Of a stretch of 32,059 nucleotides of DNA, positions 1 through 7,990 are shown one piece after another (within the stretch, counting starts at the first letter, position 1; every line of letters begins with the position of its first letter). This DNA is from a virus, in IMG/VR virus record IMGVR_UViG_3300009124_000057, positions 1 to 32,059 of that record; one strand, written 5' to 3'. The notes below the pieces were generated by a model, which searched no databases, was not told the origin of the DNA, and worked only from the letters and a program-made list of their open reading frames with translations. Both the position numbers and the translations under genes were made by a program.

Positions 1-224
1 CCTGGTAACATTGCTAAACCTTCGTGGGACCACTCAGGGTGACCATCAACCACGACATTATGTGGTGGTAGCATATTATTGATAAAATGTACAGATTCTC
101 CAGCATTGATTGATACCTCAGCAGGTTCAAATACCAAGTTGCCATTAGCACCCATCTGGACATCTACTGCCCATGCAGGAACAGCAAAAAACAATGTAGC
201 AAATAGAGCGATTAGAAACTTCAT
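1..224 (-). CDS. petE: Plastocyanin, 3'-truncated by the window edge
   Basis: Copper electron carrier of the thylakoid lumen, moving electrons from cytochrome b6f to photosystem I. Translating from the ATG at 224 gives 74 residues before the window ends. They include a hydrophobic signal peptide ending in PAWA with likely cleavage near residue 19, then the typical plastocyanin start (VQMGANGNLVFEPAEVSI) and the copper-ligand segment LPPHNVVVDG with its histidine. The C-terminal Cys, His and Met ligands lie outside the window, so integrity of the copper site cannot be judged. Phage-encoded petE is known in cyanomyoviruses and is thought to sustain electron flow during infection. It lies 88 bp downstream of the exported metallopeptidase-like gene on the same strand. 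The identification is firm; only completeness is unknown. Confidence 0.93.
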   Translation of the reverse strand, partial: MKFLIALFATLFFAVPAWAVDVQMGANGNLVFEPAEVSINAGESVHFINNMLPPHNVVVDGHPEWSHEGLAMLP

Positions 225-289
225 AAAAGTTTATGCGTCTAACCTATCTATCCGACCACATTGTTTTGGCGTTTGTTTGTAATGATAGT

Positions 290-316
290 TTTATAATTGT
301 GTTAGCATATGCTCAA
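290..316 (-). promoter_or_regulatory. Possible weak sigma70-type promoter for petE
   Basis: In the 88-bp gap before petE the minus strand has TTGAGC (311-316) and TATAAA (290-295) separated by 15 nt, shorter than the optimal 17. A 10-bp palindrome, AGCATATGCT, covers 304-313. This is a weak match in AT-rich spacer and could be chance; petE may simply be read from upstream. Confidence 0.25.
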
Positions 317-1002
317 GATTGTACGTCAATGTAACCGTTCTCTTCTAACCATTTGCGTGTGAGAGGAGTTGGTGTATAGTCTTTCCACATAGTCTTATTG
401 GCACATGATCGCAGTGCTTTCATAGTCATTCCCTCTGTCTTGCCTGCCCATGTCGCCTCTGCCTCCCATGGCACTGCTGACGCTGGATATGTTCGCTCTA
501 CCATTTCTCTCCACAACATAGGCACATCTTCCTCTGGCATGATAATAGCAATCATGCTATTCTTGATGCTACCTGCCATACAATCTTGTGCAGCGTGCCA
601 TCCTTCATGACGCATGACGCTCATCAATGTAGATGGGCGACCCATGTGTGATTTGTTCAAGAAGAATGCATTGCTCACAGTATGGTAGACACCACGATGT
701 CCGACTGGGAAGTATCTCTCATCAGCAAGATATACTTTGACACCAATTTGATTGAGTGTCATGAGCATATTGTTGAACTCTTGTGCTACTGGTGTGAATG
801 CTTCCACATTCTCATAGTTAGAACTAATGTCTAACATGCTGAACACTTCCTTCACATCTTTCTTACACTCGCGCATGAGCATACAACCCATGGCATCATA
901 AGAATAATAACCTTTGGTGATCTTATCCTCAGCAGCAGATGCTGAGAGACCATGTGCAGCACCAAATAATGCGCCAGCAAGAATTACATCGAATAGTTTC
1001 AT
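313..1002 (-). CDS. Exported HExxH metallopeptidase-like protein
   Basis: 229 aa. Residues 1-24 form a signal peptide ending ASAA, so the product is expected in the periplasm or thylakoid lumen of the host. The motif RHEGWHAAQDC at residues 131-141 is an HExxH zinc-binding site (H132, E133, H136), and E180 or E182 in PWEAEATW could be a third, gluzincin-type ligand. C40, C46, C141 and C200 could form disulfides, consistent with export. I do not recognise a named peptidase family, so the activity is inferred from the motif alone. The ATG overlaps the stop of the upstream oxygenase by 4 nt (ATGA), so it is probably translationally coupled to the oxygenase cassette. No transmembrane anchor is seen beyond the signal. 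Confidence 0.75.
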   Translation of the reverse strand: MKLFDVILAGALFGAAHGLSASAAEDKITKGYYSYDAMGCMLMRECKKDVKEVFSMLDISSNYENVEAFTPVAQEFNNMLMTLNQIGVKVYLADERYFPVGHRGVYHTVSNAFFLNKSHMGRPSTLMSVMRHEGWHAAQDCMAGSIKNSMIAIIMPEEDVPMLWREMVERTYPASAVPWEAEATWAGKTEGMTMKALRSCANKTMWKDYTPTPLTRKWLEENGYIDVQS

Positions 1003-1646
1003 AGTTTTACCAGGTTATGTTCGGTGTCTTGAATCGCACTCGCTGGCAAAACATCAATACCAATGCTAATACGTGGAACAAGAGAGTTTTTGTGTTGTGT
1101 AGACCAATGAATCAAATACTCAGGATAGAGTGACAGATATCCTGCTTTGTTTTCAACCTCAACAGCATCCAATCCAAAAGGATTTTGATAGAAATTAGAG
1201 GTCTTTTCACACTGTAGGATGAGATCTCCAGACAGAAAACTATACTCATCAAAGTTATGTTGATGAGGTTTGATTGCTTGACCACGCCGCAAGATAGAAC
1301 CCCACATTCTACCGTAGAGTTGCTCAGCATAGTTGGGATACATTTCTTTTATAGCATGTTTGACTGCTGTTTTGATCTGTGAGCATTCGGGATTATCCCA
1401 GTCAAACATATTATATGCTCTAAACTTTGCAGTTAGAGAGTCAGGACCCATACCAGTACCACCATCATCAGTATGATCCCTATTCTGTGCGATTATATCA
1501 CCTTCCTTTGATAGGATGGTTTGTGCTAGTTGAACACATTCTGTTGCGGAGAGGATGTTGCATCTCCACATCTTTGCACTATAACTAACTGCTGCTGGTG
1601 TTTGAGTTTTATTTGGTTGCTCAAACAAAGTTGTAACATTACTCAT
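999..1646 (-). CDS. 2OG-Fe(II) oxygenase-like protein (cassette member 4)
   Basis: 215 aa from the ATG at 1646. The frame is open to a TTG at 1670, but the ATG overlaps the upstream stop by 8 nt (ATGAGTAA), a normal phage junction, so I chose it. Likely iron ligands are in PHQHN (H128/H130) and in LIHW (H170), with the 2-oxoglutarate-binding arginine R182 in PRISIGIDV. This is the double-stranded beta-helix layout of the family often annotated as putative 2OG-Fe(II) oxygenase (TIGR02466-like). The reaction would be oxygen- and 2OG-dependent hydroxylation of an unknown substrate. It is the last of four such genes in a row and is coupled to the HExxH gene downstream. Confidence 0.75.
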   Translation of the reverse strand: MSNVTTLFEQPNKTQTPAAVSYSAKMWRCNILSATECVQLAQTILSKEGDIIAQNRDHTDDGGTGMGPDSLTAKFRAYNMFDWDNPECSQIKTAVKHAIKEMYPNYAEQLYGRMWGSILRRGQAIKPHQHNFDEYSFLSGDLILQCEKTSNFYQNPFGLDAVEVENKAGYLSLYPEYLIHWSTQHKNSLVPRISIGIDVLPASAIQDTEHNLVKL

Positions 1647-2352
1647 TTGGTGTTCTGATTCCCATCCCAACTAATGAATATCTATGAGTGTCTAGGAAGG
1701 ACTCCTCAGGAATATATGCCGAATGGAAATATCCTCCATCATATACAACACAACTATTATATTCAATCGGAACCATCGTGTCAAGTTTCCAATCATCATC
1801 ACCACGGAAACATTTCCATGGCACAACACTACTATTTGATTCTGGGAACAGTTGATCGTATTCTTCTTTGTTCAATTCAGTAACATATTGTTTATCCTTC
1901 CATTTCCAAAATGCTGTACCACCAACACCGTGAGACATCCACAAATTGAACACAAAATTGATGACATTCAGTCCACCCTCAGGGTCAACAAACACATCAG
2001 CATGTGGTTGTTCAGAGTTTTCTAGCATGGGCATATCACCCGTGAAAACATTAGTAAACACACGAATTGGTGCAAAATCTACATCTTGACGAATACGTTC
2101 AACAATAGTTGCAGCAGCATATGGTGGAATCTCTTGACGCCAACCAGGTGCAAATCCACCAGTACGTTTCCACTGTGTAGAGATTACTGGGAACTGTTCC
2201 ATCACCTCAACATACAGGTCAGGATTCTTTAGGAAGTCTCTATACATTTTGAAAGAATTCATCCCATCAACACTGACTGTTACCAGTTCAGTGTCAGGGT
2301 TGATCTCAACTGCTTTCAGAAACTTCTCTTCGTCGATCCAATTTAGAGTCAT
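1639..2352 (-). CDS. DUF6445-like protein, probable 2OG-Fe(II) oxygenase fold (cassette member 3)
   Basis: 237 aa. It differs in sequence from its three neighbours but shows the same active-site logic: an HxD motif in QPHADVF (H117, D119), a distal histidine in GYFHSAY (H210) and an arginine in HRYSLVG (R224). The segment NFVFNLW...GGTAFW between them fits the beta-strands of a cupin-like barrel. It resembles the DUF6445 family, from memory and not from a search. Substrate is unknown. The start overlaps the preceding oxygenase stop by 4 nt and its stop overlaps the next gene by 8 nt, so all are likely translated as a set. Confidence 0.65.
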   Translation of the reverse strand: MTLNWIDEEKFLKAVEINPDTELVTVSVDGMNSFKMYRDFLKNPDLYVEVMEQFPVISTQWKRTGGFAPGWRQEIPPYAAATIVERIRQDVDFAPIRVFTNVFTGDMPMLENSEQPHADVFVDPEGGLNVINFVFNLWMSHGVGGTAFWKWKDKQYVTELNKEEYDQLFPESNSSVVPWKCFRGDDDWKLDTMVPIEYNSCVVYDGGYFHSAYIPEESFLDTHRYSLVGMGIRTPNE

Positions 2353-3029
2353 TTTCTTACCACTTTGAATGAATATGTACCCCTGCTGTCTAGCACCTCA
2401 GGAAGCACGTTGAACGAAATACTAATACGATTGTCGGCATGACTGTTTTCATAACCGTGTAGCAGGTTAGACTGCCATAACAGCAGGTCTCCTTCATCGT
2501 TAGGAAGGATAGCACCAGTAGAATTATACTTGGTCTGCTTTGTTTCTGTCAATTCTAGATATGGTTTACTCATGGCACCAGGCACACCACCAGGGAATTG
2601 AAATCCTAGATGTGGGTGCTTGCCCTTTACAAAGTTTGCATAGTATGTACCACTGATGAACGAATTACTATGACAATGCATGAATTGGAATCCAGCATAG
2701 TCACACTTATTCAACCAACAGTCCGTGATAATTACACCCTCACACTTATAACCAAGAGTATTGTTGATGTAATCCATACAACAATCTTTGATCCAATCAT
2801 GGAACTTATCCCACCCAGGTTCTTCTAGAAGAGATTGACCAGCAGAATTGAAGTAATGCTCTAGATCAATAGAGTTACCATTCATTTTACTGATCTCGGT
2901 GTCACCATCATACTTCTCTAGTATCTCAAAAGATTTCTCTTTGACATCATCAATACCATTTTTGGGCATACGATAGATACCAATCGCTTGAGGGAAAACC
3001 TCAATCACATTTGCTGATTTTTGTTCCAT
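2349..3029 (-). CDS. 2OG-Fe(II) oxygenase-like protein (cassette member 2)
   Basis: 226 aa. The core motif FMHCHSNSFISGTYY (H118, H120) is followed by GDLLLWQSNLLHGYE (H191) and RISISFNVLP (R201), the expected spacing of iron ligands and the 2OG-binding arginine in the TIGR02466-like family. The N-terminal part is less distinctive. It is clearly paralogous to the upstream gene at 3031-3684, with HSNSF..SG and the SFN strand shared, so a local duplication is likely. It lies 1 nt from its upstream neighbour and overlaps the downstream gene by 4 nt. Substrate unknown. Confidence 0.8.
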   Translation of the reverse strand: MEQKSANVIEVFPQAIGIYRMPKNGIDDVKEKSFEILEKYDGDTEISKMNGNSIDLEHYFNSAGQSLLEEPGWDKFHDWIKDCCMDYINNTLGYKCEGVIITDCWLNKCDYAGFQFMHCHSNSFISGTYYANFVKGKHPHLGFQFPGGVPGAMSKPYLELTETKQTKYNSTGAILPNDEGDLLLWQSNLLHGYENSHADNRISISFNVLPEVLDSRGTYSFKVVRK

Positions 3030-3030
3030 A

Positions 3031-3684
3031 TCAAAATTCTAGACGATTTAGTGCAAAGTCATGTCCAAGTTTGCCTGTCATCCAGATGTTGAACGACACA
3101 CTATTTCTTGGTTTAGTAGTTTCAGAGGGTATTGTACTATGTTCTAACCAAGATGGAAAGATTAGCATCATACCTTTCTTTGGACGAATAACAATTTCAC
3201 CTGAGTTGAACTTATTAGTCTGTCTGATTCTAGGCATAATCTGATATCTAGAGGTCAGAGGATCAATAAACTTGATACTTCCTCCACCGTTATCACCAAT
3301 CTCTACGTTACCAGGATACCATACTCCAGAGAAGAATGAATTACTATGTGCATGTGTATGAATACCACCACCTTCATGCATAGCATTACCCCACATTGAT
3401 GTGATATATGGTTCAATATCCATATAACCACACTTATCCCAAACATTCATAACAGCACTAATAACTTTAGTGCAGAAGTTTTGAAACAATGGTTCAGTGT
3501 GAAGTGTATCTCTGGTAGAACATACACTCTGTTCATCACCAGGAGTTGCATCTTTATTCAGTTCTTTCACAATCTCAGGTTGTTCATCAACAACACACGA
3601 GAATTCAAACAAAGGAACTGAAAAAATTTCATGCACAAATGAGTCCATCGGTTGTGATGGACCCCCATAACTAAAATAAGACAT
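3031..3684 (-). CDS. 2OG-Fe(II) oxygenase-like protein (cassette member 1)
   Basis: 217 aa. The motif HTHAHSNSFFSGVWYPG (H109, H111, H113) supplies the first iron ligand region, PSWLEHST (H182) the distal histidine, and KPRNSVSFNIW (R193) the 2OG-binding arginine. The strand order fits a jelly-roll dioxygenase of the TIGR02466-like family. The start codon shares one base with the stop of the coiled-coil gene before it (TGATG), with a clear AGGAGG-type ribosome site just upstream. This strong site would load ribosomes for the coupled oxygenase genes that follow. Function in infection is unknown. Confidence 0.8.
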   Translation of the reverse strand: MSYFSYGGPSQPMDSFVHEIFSVPLFEFSCVVDEQPEIVKELNKDATPGDEQSVCSTRDTLHTEPLFQNFCTKVISAVMNVWDKCGYMDIEPYITSMWGNAMHEGGGIHTHAHSNSFFSGVWYPGNVEIGDNGGGSIKFIDPLTSRYQIMPRIRQTNKFNSGEIVIRPKKGMMLIFPSWLEHSTIPSETTKPRNSVSFNIWMTGKLGHDFALNRLEF

Positions 3685-4445
3685 CAGTCCTCCTTAGAAC
3701 TTTCAAGCATATTAGTGATGGGATTGTCACCACCAGTAATCATATCATGAAGTGGTACATTCAAAGTCTCTTCAATATTTTCCCAGGTAGGAAGTTTGAA
3801 GTTGTTAGGATCACGCAACAACTGGTTTGCAGCAGGTTGTAGGGCACGTTCAATCTTCTGAAGTTGAGCACCTAGCAGGTTACTATATTGGAAACCGACA
3901 GACAATGCTTTGAGTTGATCTTCCTCAGGCATCATAGAGATAGAGTCTAGGTTACCAACACTGATACGACCGAAAGACATCATGTCAAGTGCTGCTTGTT
4001 TGCCCATACGAGCAATCCAATACTTACGCTCTTCCTCTTCATCATCGTTCCAATAACGCAGGAGATCTTCTTCAGTCTCACACGATTCCTGTACTTGCGT
4101 GATAAAATCTTCGGATTCTTTTTGCTGACGCTTCAGTTTACGCTCTGCAATCTCAATATCGAGGACCTTATCTTTGTAATCGATCTCAAGAAGTTCACGC
4201 TCATAGTCATCTTCACACTCGTCAAGACGTTGCTGAATGTACTTTGCATGTACTTTCTCCTTCTCAAGTTCAAACTCAATCTTCTTTAGTGAGTGTGTAC
4301 GGTTTTCAAGTTCAAGCAATGCTTGTCTAACTTGACGATACTTAGTAACATGCGACTTACCAACAAAGATTTCGTTTTGGTACTTTGTTTGTCCGCCAGC
4401 ATACTTTACTGAGTAATCAAGAATCTGCTCAGGTGTTAGTGCCAT
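3684..4445 (-). CDS. Coiled-coil protein of unknown function
   Basis: 253 aa. Residues about 30-115 are highly charged with heptad-like spacing of hydrophobics (ELENRTHSLKKIEFELEKEK and onward), predicting a long coiled coil. The rest is mixed helix with a conserved-looking SFGRISVGNLDSIS segment. I recognise the type from cyanophage genomes, where it is usually hypothetical or virion-associated, but I cannot assign a role. It follows the 302-aa structural-type gene and directly precedes the oxygenase cassette with a 1-nt overlap, so it is probably cotranscribed with both. An assembly chaperone or fibre accessory protein is possible; nothing in the sequence decides this. Confidence 0.7.
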   Translation of the reverse strand: MALTPEQILDYSVKYAGGQTKYQNEIFVGKSHVTKYRQVRQALLELENRTHSLKKIEFELEKEKVHAKYIQQRLDECEDDYERELLEIDYKDKVLDIEIAERKLKRQQKESEDFITQVQESCETEEDLLRYWNDDEEEERKYWIARMGKQAALDMMSFGRISVGNLDSISMMPEEDQLKALSVGFQYSNLLGAQLQKIERALQPAANQLLRDPNNFKLPTWENIEETLNVPLHDMITGGDNPITNMLESSKED

Positions 4446-4474
4446 ATTGAAAAGATAACGATATATTATGTAGA

Positions 4475-5383
4475 TTAGAAGGCGAGACCAATTCCTAGGA
4501 TTTGTGTGCGGGTCTCTACACCAGTTTCGGCATCAATAACTAGTCTACCTTCATCAACTGCTTGAGTCTGAGGCATCTCAATATTGAAGTAATCTTCATA
4601 GAAGCGATTCATTTCTCGAATGGTTGTGCAGTTCTTGTATGCCTGCTTTACTTCTGCCATCTTCTGAAGGAGTTTAGTTACTTTAGTCTTGTGACTAACC
4701 CTGGCAGTGTTGATTTTAGCAACTATTTCTTCTACTGTCAACCCCCTAGCAGTAGCAAGTGCAGTCAAGATGGGCACCTCAGCAGTATTATCTGCTTCCC
4801 ATGCCTTTGCTTCTTCCCACTGATAAACAAATGTAACTTCTTCTAAAATATTGTTTAGATCGAGTTTTGATAATCTATTATCAAATTCTTCTTCTACAAC
4901 TGCTTTAGCAACTGCTTTCATTGCTAGAACTGTTGCATCCTTACGTTGTTGATCGAATGGGATAGCAACCTTTTCTCCAGGATTTTGATCTGGTTGTGTG
5001 ACTGTCAAGACAGTTGTTTGTGGATCAAATGCAAATAGTGTAGGATTCCAAGAGTTTGTAACACCACTCTCGTTATCTGGGTCAGTGTCAACACCACCAG
5101 CAGCAGTATTGTCTAAGATCTCACCATCACCCAAGTCGGTTCTAATCAGTTTGATTGTATCTCTTACCTCAGCAAAGGATCTAAATCCCTTACTTCCTAC
5201 CATCTCATTCAGAGTATAAAATCTATTTTGGGGATTTGTTAGACGATAAGTATCCTCAAAGATTGACTTGTTCGTTGTCGCAACAGAGAACGAAATCCAA
5301 TCTAGGACAGAGTAATAGTTGACGAACTCTTCTGGCATCGAGTTCATCCACTTTCCTGCTTTTGCGAGATAGTATGTACGCAT
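4475..5383 (-). CDS. Putative virion structural protein (302 aa)
   Basis: 302 aa with no signal peptide or membrane segment. The N-terminus has aromatic-rich segments (WMNSMPEEFVNYYSVLDWIS), the middle is Asp/Gly/Asn-rich around residues 85-130, and residues 150-270 look mainly helical. No enzymatic motif is seen. It sits 12 nt after the last fibre gene and before the coiled-coil gene, within the late block, which suggests a virion or assembly role. I cannot name a T4 counterpart. Confidence 0.65.
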   Translation of the reverse strand: MRTYYLAKAGKWMNSMPEEFVNYYSVLDWISFSVATTNKSIFEDTYRLTNPQNRFYTLNEMVGSKGFRSFAEVRDTIKLIRTDLGDGEILDNTAAGGVDTDPDNESGVTNSWNPTLFAFDPQTTVLTVTQPDQNPGEKVAIPFDQQRKDATVLAMKAVAKAVVEEEFDNRLSKLDLNNILEEVTFVYQWEEAKAWEADNTAEVPILTALATARGLTVEEIVAKINTARVSHKTKVTKLLQKMAEVKQAYKNCTTIREMNRFYEDYFNIEMPQTQAVDEGRLVIDAETGVETRTQILGIGLAF

Positions 5384-5395
5384 TGTTATTTCCTA

Positions 5396-6889
5396 TTAGT
5401 AAGAACCGAAACCACCGTAAGCACCAGTACCATCAGCGAGTGGTTCACCGCCGATTGCTTGATAACCAGAACCTGTGTAAGTCATGTAGGAGCGTGGAAC
5501 AATACCAGCACCAATCATGTCTCCTGCCTCTCTACCAATACCAGAAGAAGATCCAGGGATGCCCTTACGATATGTGATAGTAGAGTCAGCGAAGAGAACA
5601 GTATCAACGTAGTAGTAATAGATCCAAGAGTTGTTGTTCTGTGCTCCGTTATAGTTAGAGATACAGTAACCTTTGTTCATACCAGTGTGGTTGTTTTCTT
5701 CACCACCTGATTCGGGTTTGCTAATACCAGAACGTAGAATGACTGCATCAGAGTCACGACGCTTAGTAAGTGATCTGTTTCTGTTTCTACCCTCAGAAGC
5801 ATAGAAGAAACTAATTCTAGTACGCTGGTGCTTGTTCAGACCACCAGAGTTAGGTGCAGGAGCATAGTTGGACCATGCAGTATATGTCTCAGTGGCGAAT
5901 TCAAATCTATACTGACCTTCAGATACCCATGAGTGATACTCACCTTCAGCGTGTGCAACACGGTTGATGGATCCACTAATATCACTCAGCATAACCTCAG
6001 TGTTGAGATCGTGACGGTCAGTGTTACCATTACCAGAGGTAATGTATGCTCTGTTTCTACCGTTGTTTGTGTACCACTGGTTACCTAGGAAGTCAATCCA
6101 TGCACCAGAGTAAGATCTATTTCTCAGAGTGTTCCAGTTACCGTTTTGACCACGGTTTGTTTCCGTAATCATCGAGTATGAACATGTGTTTGCAACAGCA
6201 GGCAACCAAGAGTTAGCACAGTTGTATACAAAGATGTTGATACCATTCATCGATCCGCCGATGTATGCAGCAGATCTATCAATAACATCACCTAGAGATA
6301 GAGTAACGTCAGCAGAGTGAGTGGTACGGTTACCGTTACGATATGGAGCAGCACTCTTATATCCACCGATGGTATAACCACGGTTGATAATGTATCTAAA
6401 GGGCCACTGTGTGAGGTTTTCAAGTCTATAGTTAGAGTCTAGATCATGTGTCCAATATGCTTCATACTCATCATTGTTTCTGACGTTATCATCATCGTAT
6501 GCATTACCACTAGCACGACGACAACGAAGCACCGCACCTGAGGTATCATCATTCATGTCGGGGATACCACCACCAACATCTGCCCAAGCATTAGTAGCAT
6601 CGTACACCTCAACTTTACCAGTTGTGGTGTTATACCTCAGCATACCCTGAACAGGTGATCCAGGTCTCTGGGCATCAGTTCCTTTAGGCAGGACCATGCC
6701 ATCAGTAAGACCAGACATGTCGAAACCGACCGCTGGAGTGGTTGTACCAACGCCGATGCGATCATTCGTAGAGTCAACAAACAGGGTTCCACTGTCAAAG
6801 TTGAAACGACCAGCACTGTCAATCTCTAGTTCTGGGGATGCACCACCAGCAGTAAGACCCGATATTCTGTCAACATTTAGTCTAGACAT
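5396..6889 (-). CDS. Tail fibre/adhesin-like protein with unique C-terminal domain
   Basis: 497 aa. The N-terminus (MSRLNVDRISGLTAGG) and residues 67-107 (LPKGTDAQRPG, then GMLRYNTTTGKVEVYD) form the module shared by the five neighbouring fibre genes, probably for attachment or trimerisation. The remaining 390 residues are rich in Asn, Tyr, Arg, Ser and Gly, with no domain I recognise, ending in a Gly/Tyr-rich tail (GAYGGFGSY). That composition is typical of beta-rich receptor-binding tips. A late promoter (ATAAATA) stands 25 nt upstream of the start, so this gene can be expressed separately from the adhesins before it. Host receptor unknown. Confidence 0.75.
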   Translation of the reverse strand: MSRLNVDRISGLTAGGASPELEIDSAGRFNFDSGTLFVDSTNDRIGVGTTTPAVGFDMSGLTDGMVLPKGTDAQRPGSPVQGMLRYNTTTGKVEVYDATNAWADVGGGIPDMNDDTSGAVLRCRRASGNAYDDDNVRNNDEYEAYWTHDLDSNYRLENLTQWPFRYIINRGYTIGGYKSAAPYRNGNRTTHSADVTLSLGDVIDRSAAYIGGSMNGINIFVYNCANSWLPAVANTCSYSMITETNRGQNGNWNTLRNRSYSGAWIDFLGNQWYTNNGRNRAYITSGNGNTDRHDLNTEVMLSDISGSINRVAHAEGEYHSWVSEGQYRFEFATETYTAWSNYAPAPNSGGLNKHQRTRISFFYASEGRNRNRSLTKRRDSDAVILRSGISKPESGGEENNHTGMNKGYCISNYNGAQNNNSWIYYYYVDTVLFADSTITYRKGIPGSSSGIGREAGDMIGAGIVPRSYMTYTGSGYQAIGGEPLADGTGAYGGFGSY

Positions 6890-6913
6890 GAAATGTAGTT
6901 ACCTCTTCTTGTT

Positions 6914-6920
6914 TATTTAT
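6914..6920 (-). promoter_or_regulatory. T4-type late promoter (ATAAATA)
   Basis: Minus-strand CATAAATAA, ending 25 nt before the ATG at 6889. It matches the T4-like late consensus TATAAATA at 7 of 8 positions and overlaps the stop of the upstream fibre gene (6917-6919). Its distance to the gene matches the other late promoters in this window. Confidence 0.7.
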
Positions 6921-7990
6921 GACAATCCAGGTTCTTCCTCTCGGAAATAGAACTCCATATCCTGAACTGCATTATCAGGACCACGAGATGCTTCCAAATG
7001 CATTGGATCAGCGTGGAACCATTGGTTTGCCTGATAACCACCTTCATTGGTTTCCCAATACAGAATAGAACGACGAACTAGGAATGTTTCAAATGATCCC
7101 TGGTTGTCATTATTCTGGTTGAAACTAGAGTTCCATGCAATGCCAGGATATGATGGTCCATTCTCATAACGAACACGGTCTGCTTCACCTGCAATATAAT
7201 CTCTAGACACCAGACCCATTGGTCCCTTCTTACTCATCTTACACTTATAAATGACAGTACCAATGTTGTTATTGGGGAATGTCCAGTTAGTTTGATCGTT
7301 AGTATCAAACCTCTCAATGTCAGCAATTTCCCAGATAAAAATCTTACTTTGACACTCAGTACGACGTGCCATCATCTGACTTTGATCGCTTGCTCCATCA
7401 ATTGCTTTTGCAAAATCCATTCTAGAAAATGCAGTTCTATTGGTCTTTGCATTTGCCGAAATCTGTCCGTAAGTATTGAATAGTGGTAGATAGTTGCTAC
7501 CAACAGTGTTAGTCTTATTAGTATTGATCGTTCCTGCATATGCAACCATCATCCAACCACCACCATCAGTAGTCATATCACAGTAGACCTGAGTAGCAGG
7601 AAAACTATTACCATTAGCACCAGTTGGTTTGATCCAATAAACACCATCAGGAGCATTAGGATACTGTCTCTTGATAGCAAGTGCAGATGGTGCTGCTGTT
7701 GCTGCAGAAGTTCCCAGATTAGTGTAGGTTGAAGCTCCAGAACTAGCACCAATTTGTGCCCAAGCAGCACCTGTATAGACCTCAGTGCCACCTGAATCAG
7801 TATTGAATCGAATCATACCTGTAGTAGGTTGAGCAGGTCTCTCTGCCGTTGTTCCTGCAGGTATACTAAGAGTTGCTGTGGTGTCTAGTTTTAGATCACC
7901 CTGAATCTGTAGGTTTGCATTAGTAGGTACAACGACTCTAAACTCGTTATCCCCAGTTGCTTGGATTGAAGATACTCTAATTGTGCTCAT
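6917..7990 (-). CDS. Fibre protein with fibrinogen-like C-terminal domain
   Basis: 357 aa. Residues 1-82 carry the shared fibre module (MSTIRVSSIQATG; IPAGTTAERPAQP; GMIRFNTDSGGTEVYTG). From about residue 110 the segment PNAPDGVYWIKPTG followed by VYCDMTTDGGGWMMV is the hallmark start of a fibrinogen C-terminal-like fold, normally a carbohydrate or protein-binding domain. The rest has a Trp/Asn-rich pattern consistent with such a lectin-like tip. It likely recognises host surface glycans; this is inference from the fold. The start overlaps the preceding glycine-rich adhesin stop by 1 nt (TAATG). Confidence 0.8.
   Translation of the reverse strand: MSTIRVSSIQATGDNEFRVVVPTNANLQIQGDLKLDTTATLSIPAGTTAERPAQPTTGMIRFNTDSGGTEVYTGAAWAQIGASSGASTYTNLGTSAATAAPSALAIKRQYPNAPDGVYWIKPTGANGNSFPATQVYCDMTTDGGGWMMVAYAGTINTNKTNTVGSNYLPLFNTYGQISANAKTNRTAFSRMDFAKAIDGASDQSQMMARRTECQSKIFIWEIADIERFDTNDQTNWTFPNNNIGTVIYKCKMSKKGPMGLVSRDYIAGEADRVRYENGPSYPGIAWNSSFNQNNDNQGSFETFLVRRSILYWETNEGGYQANQWFHADPMHLEASRGPDNAVQDMEFYFREEEPGLS

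Noticed and set aside
1647-1670. Upstream TTG start for the oxygenase at 999-1646
   Set aside because: The ATG at 1646 gives a standard 8-nt overlap; the extra eight residues lie wholly within the upstream gene's C-terminus.
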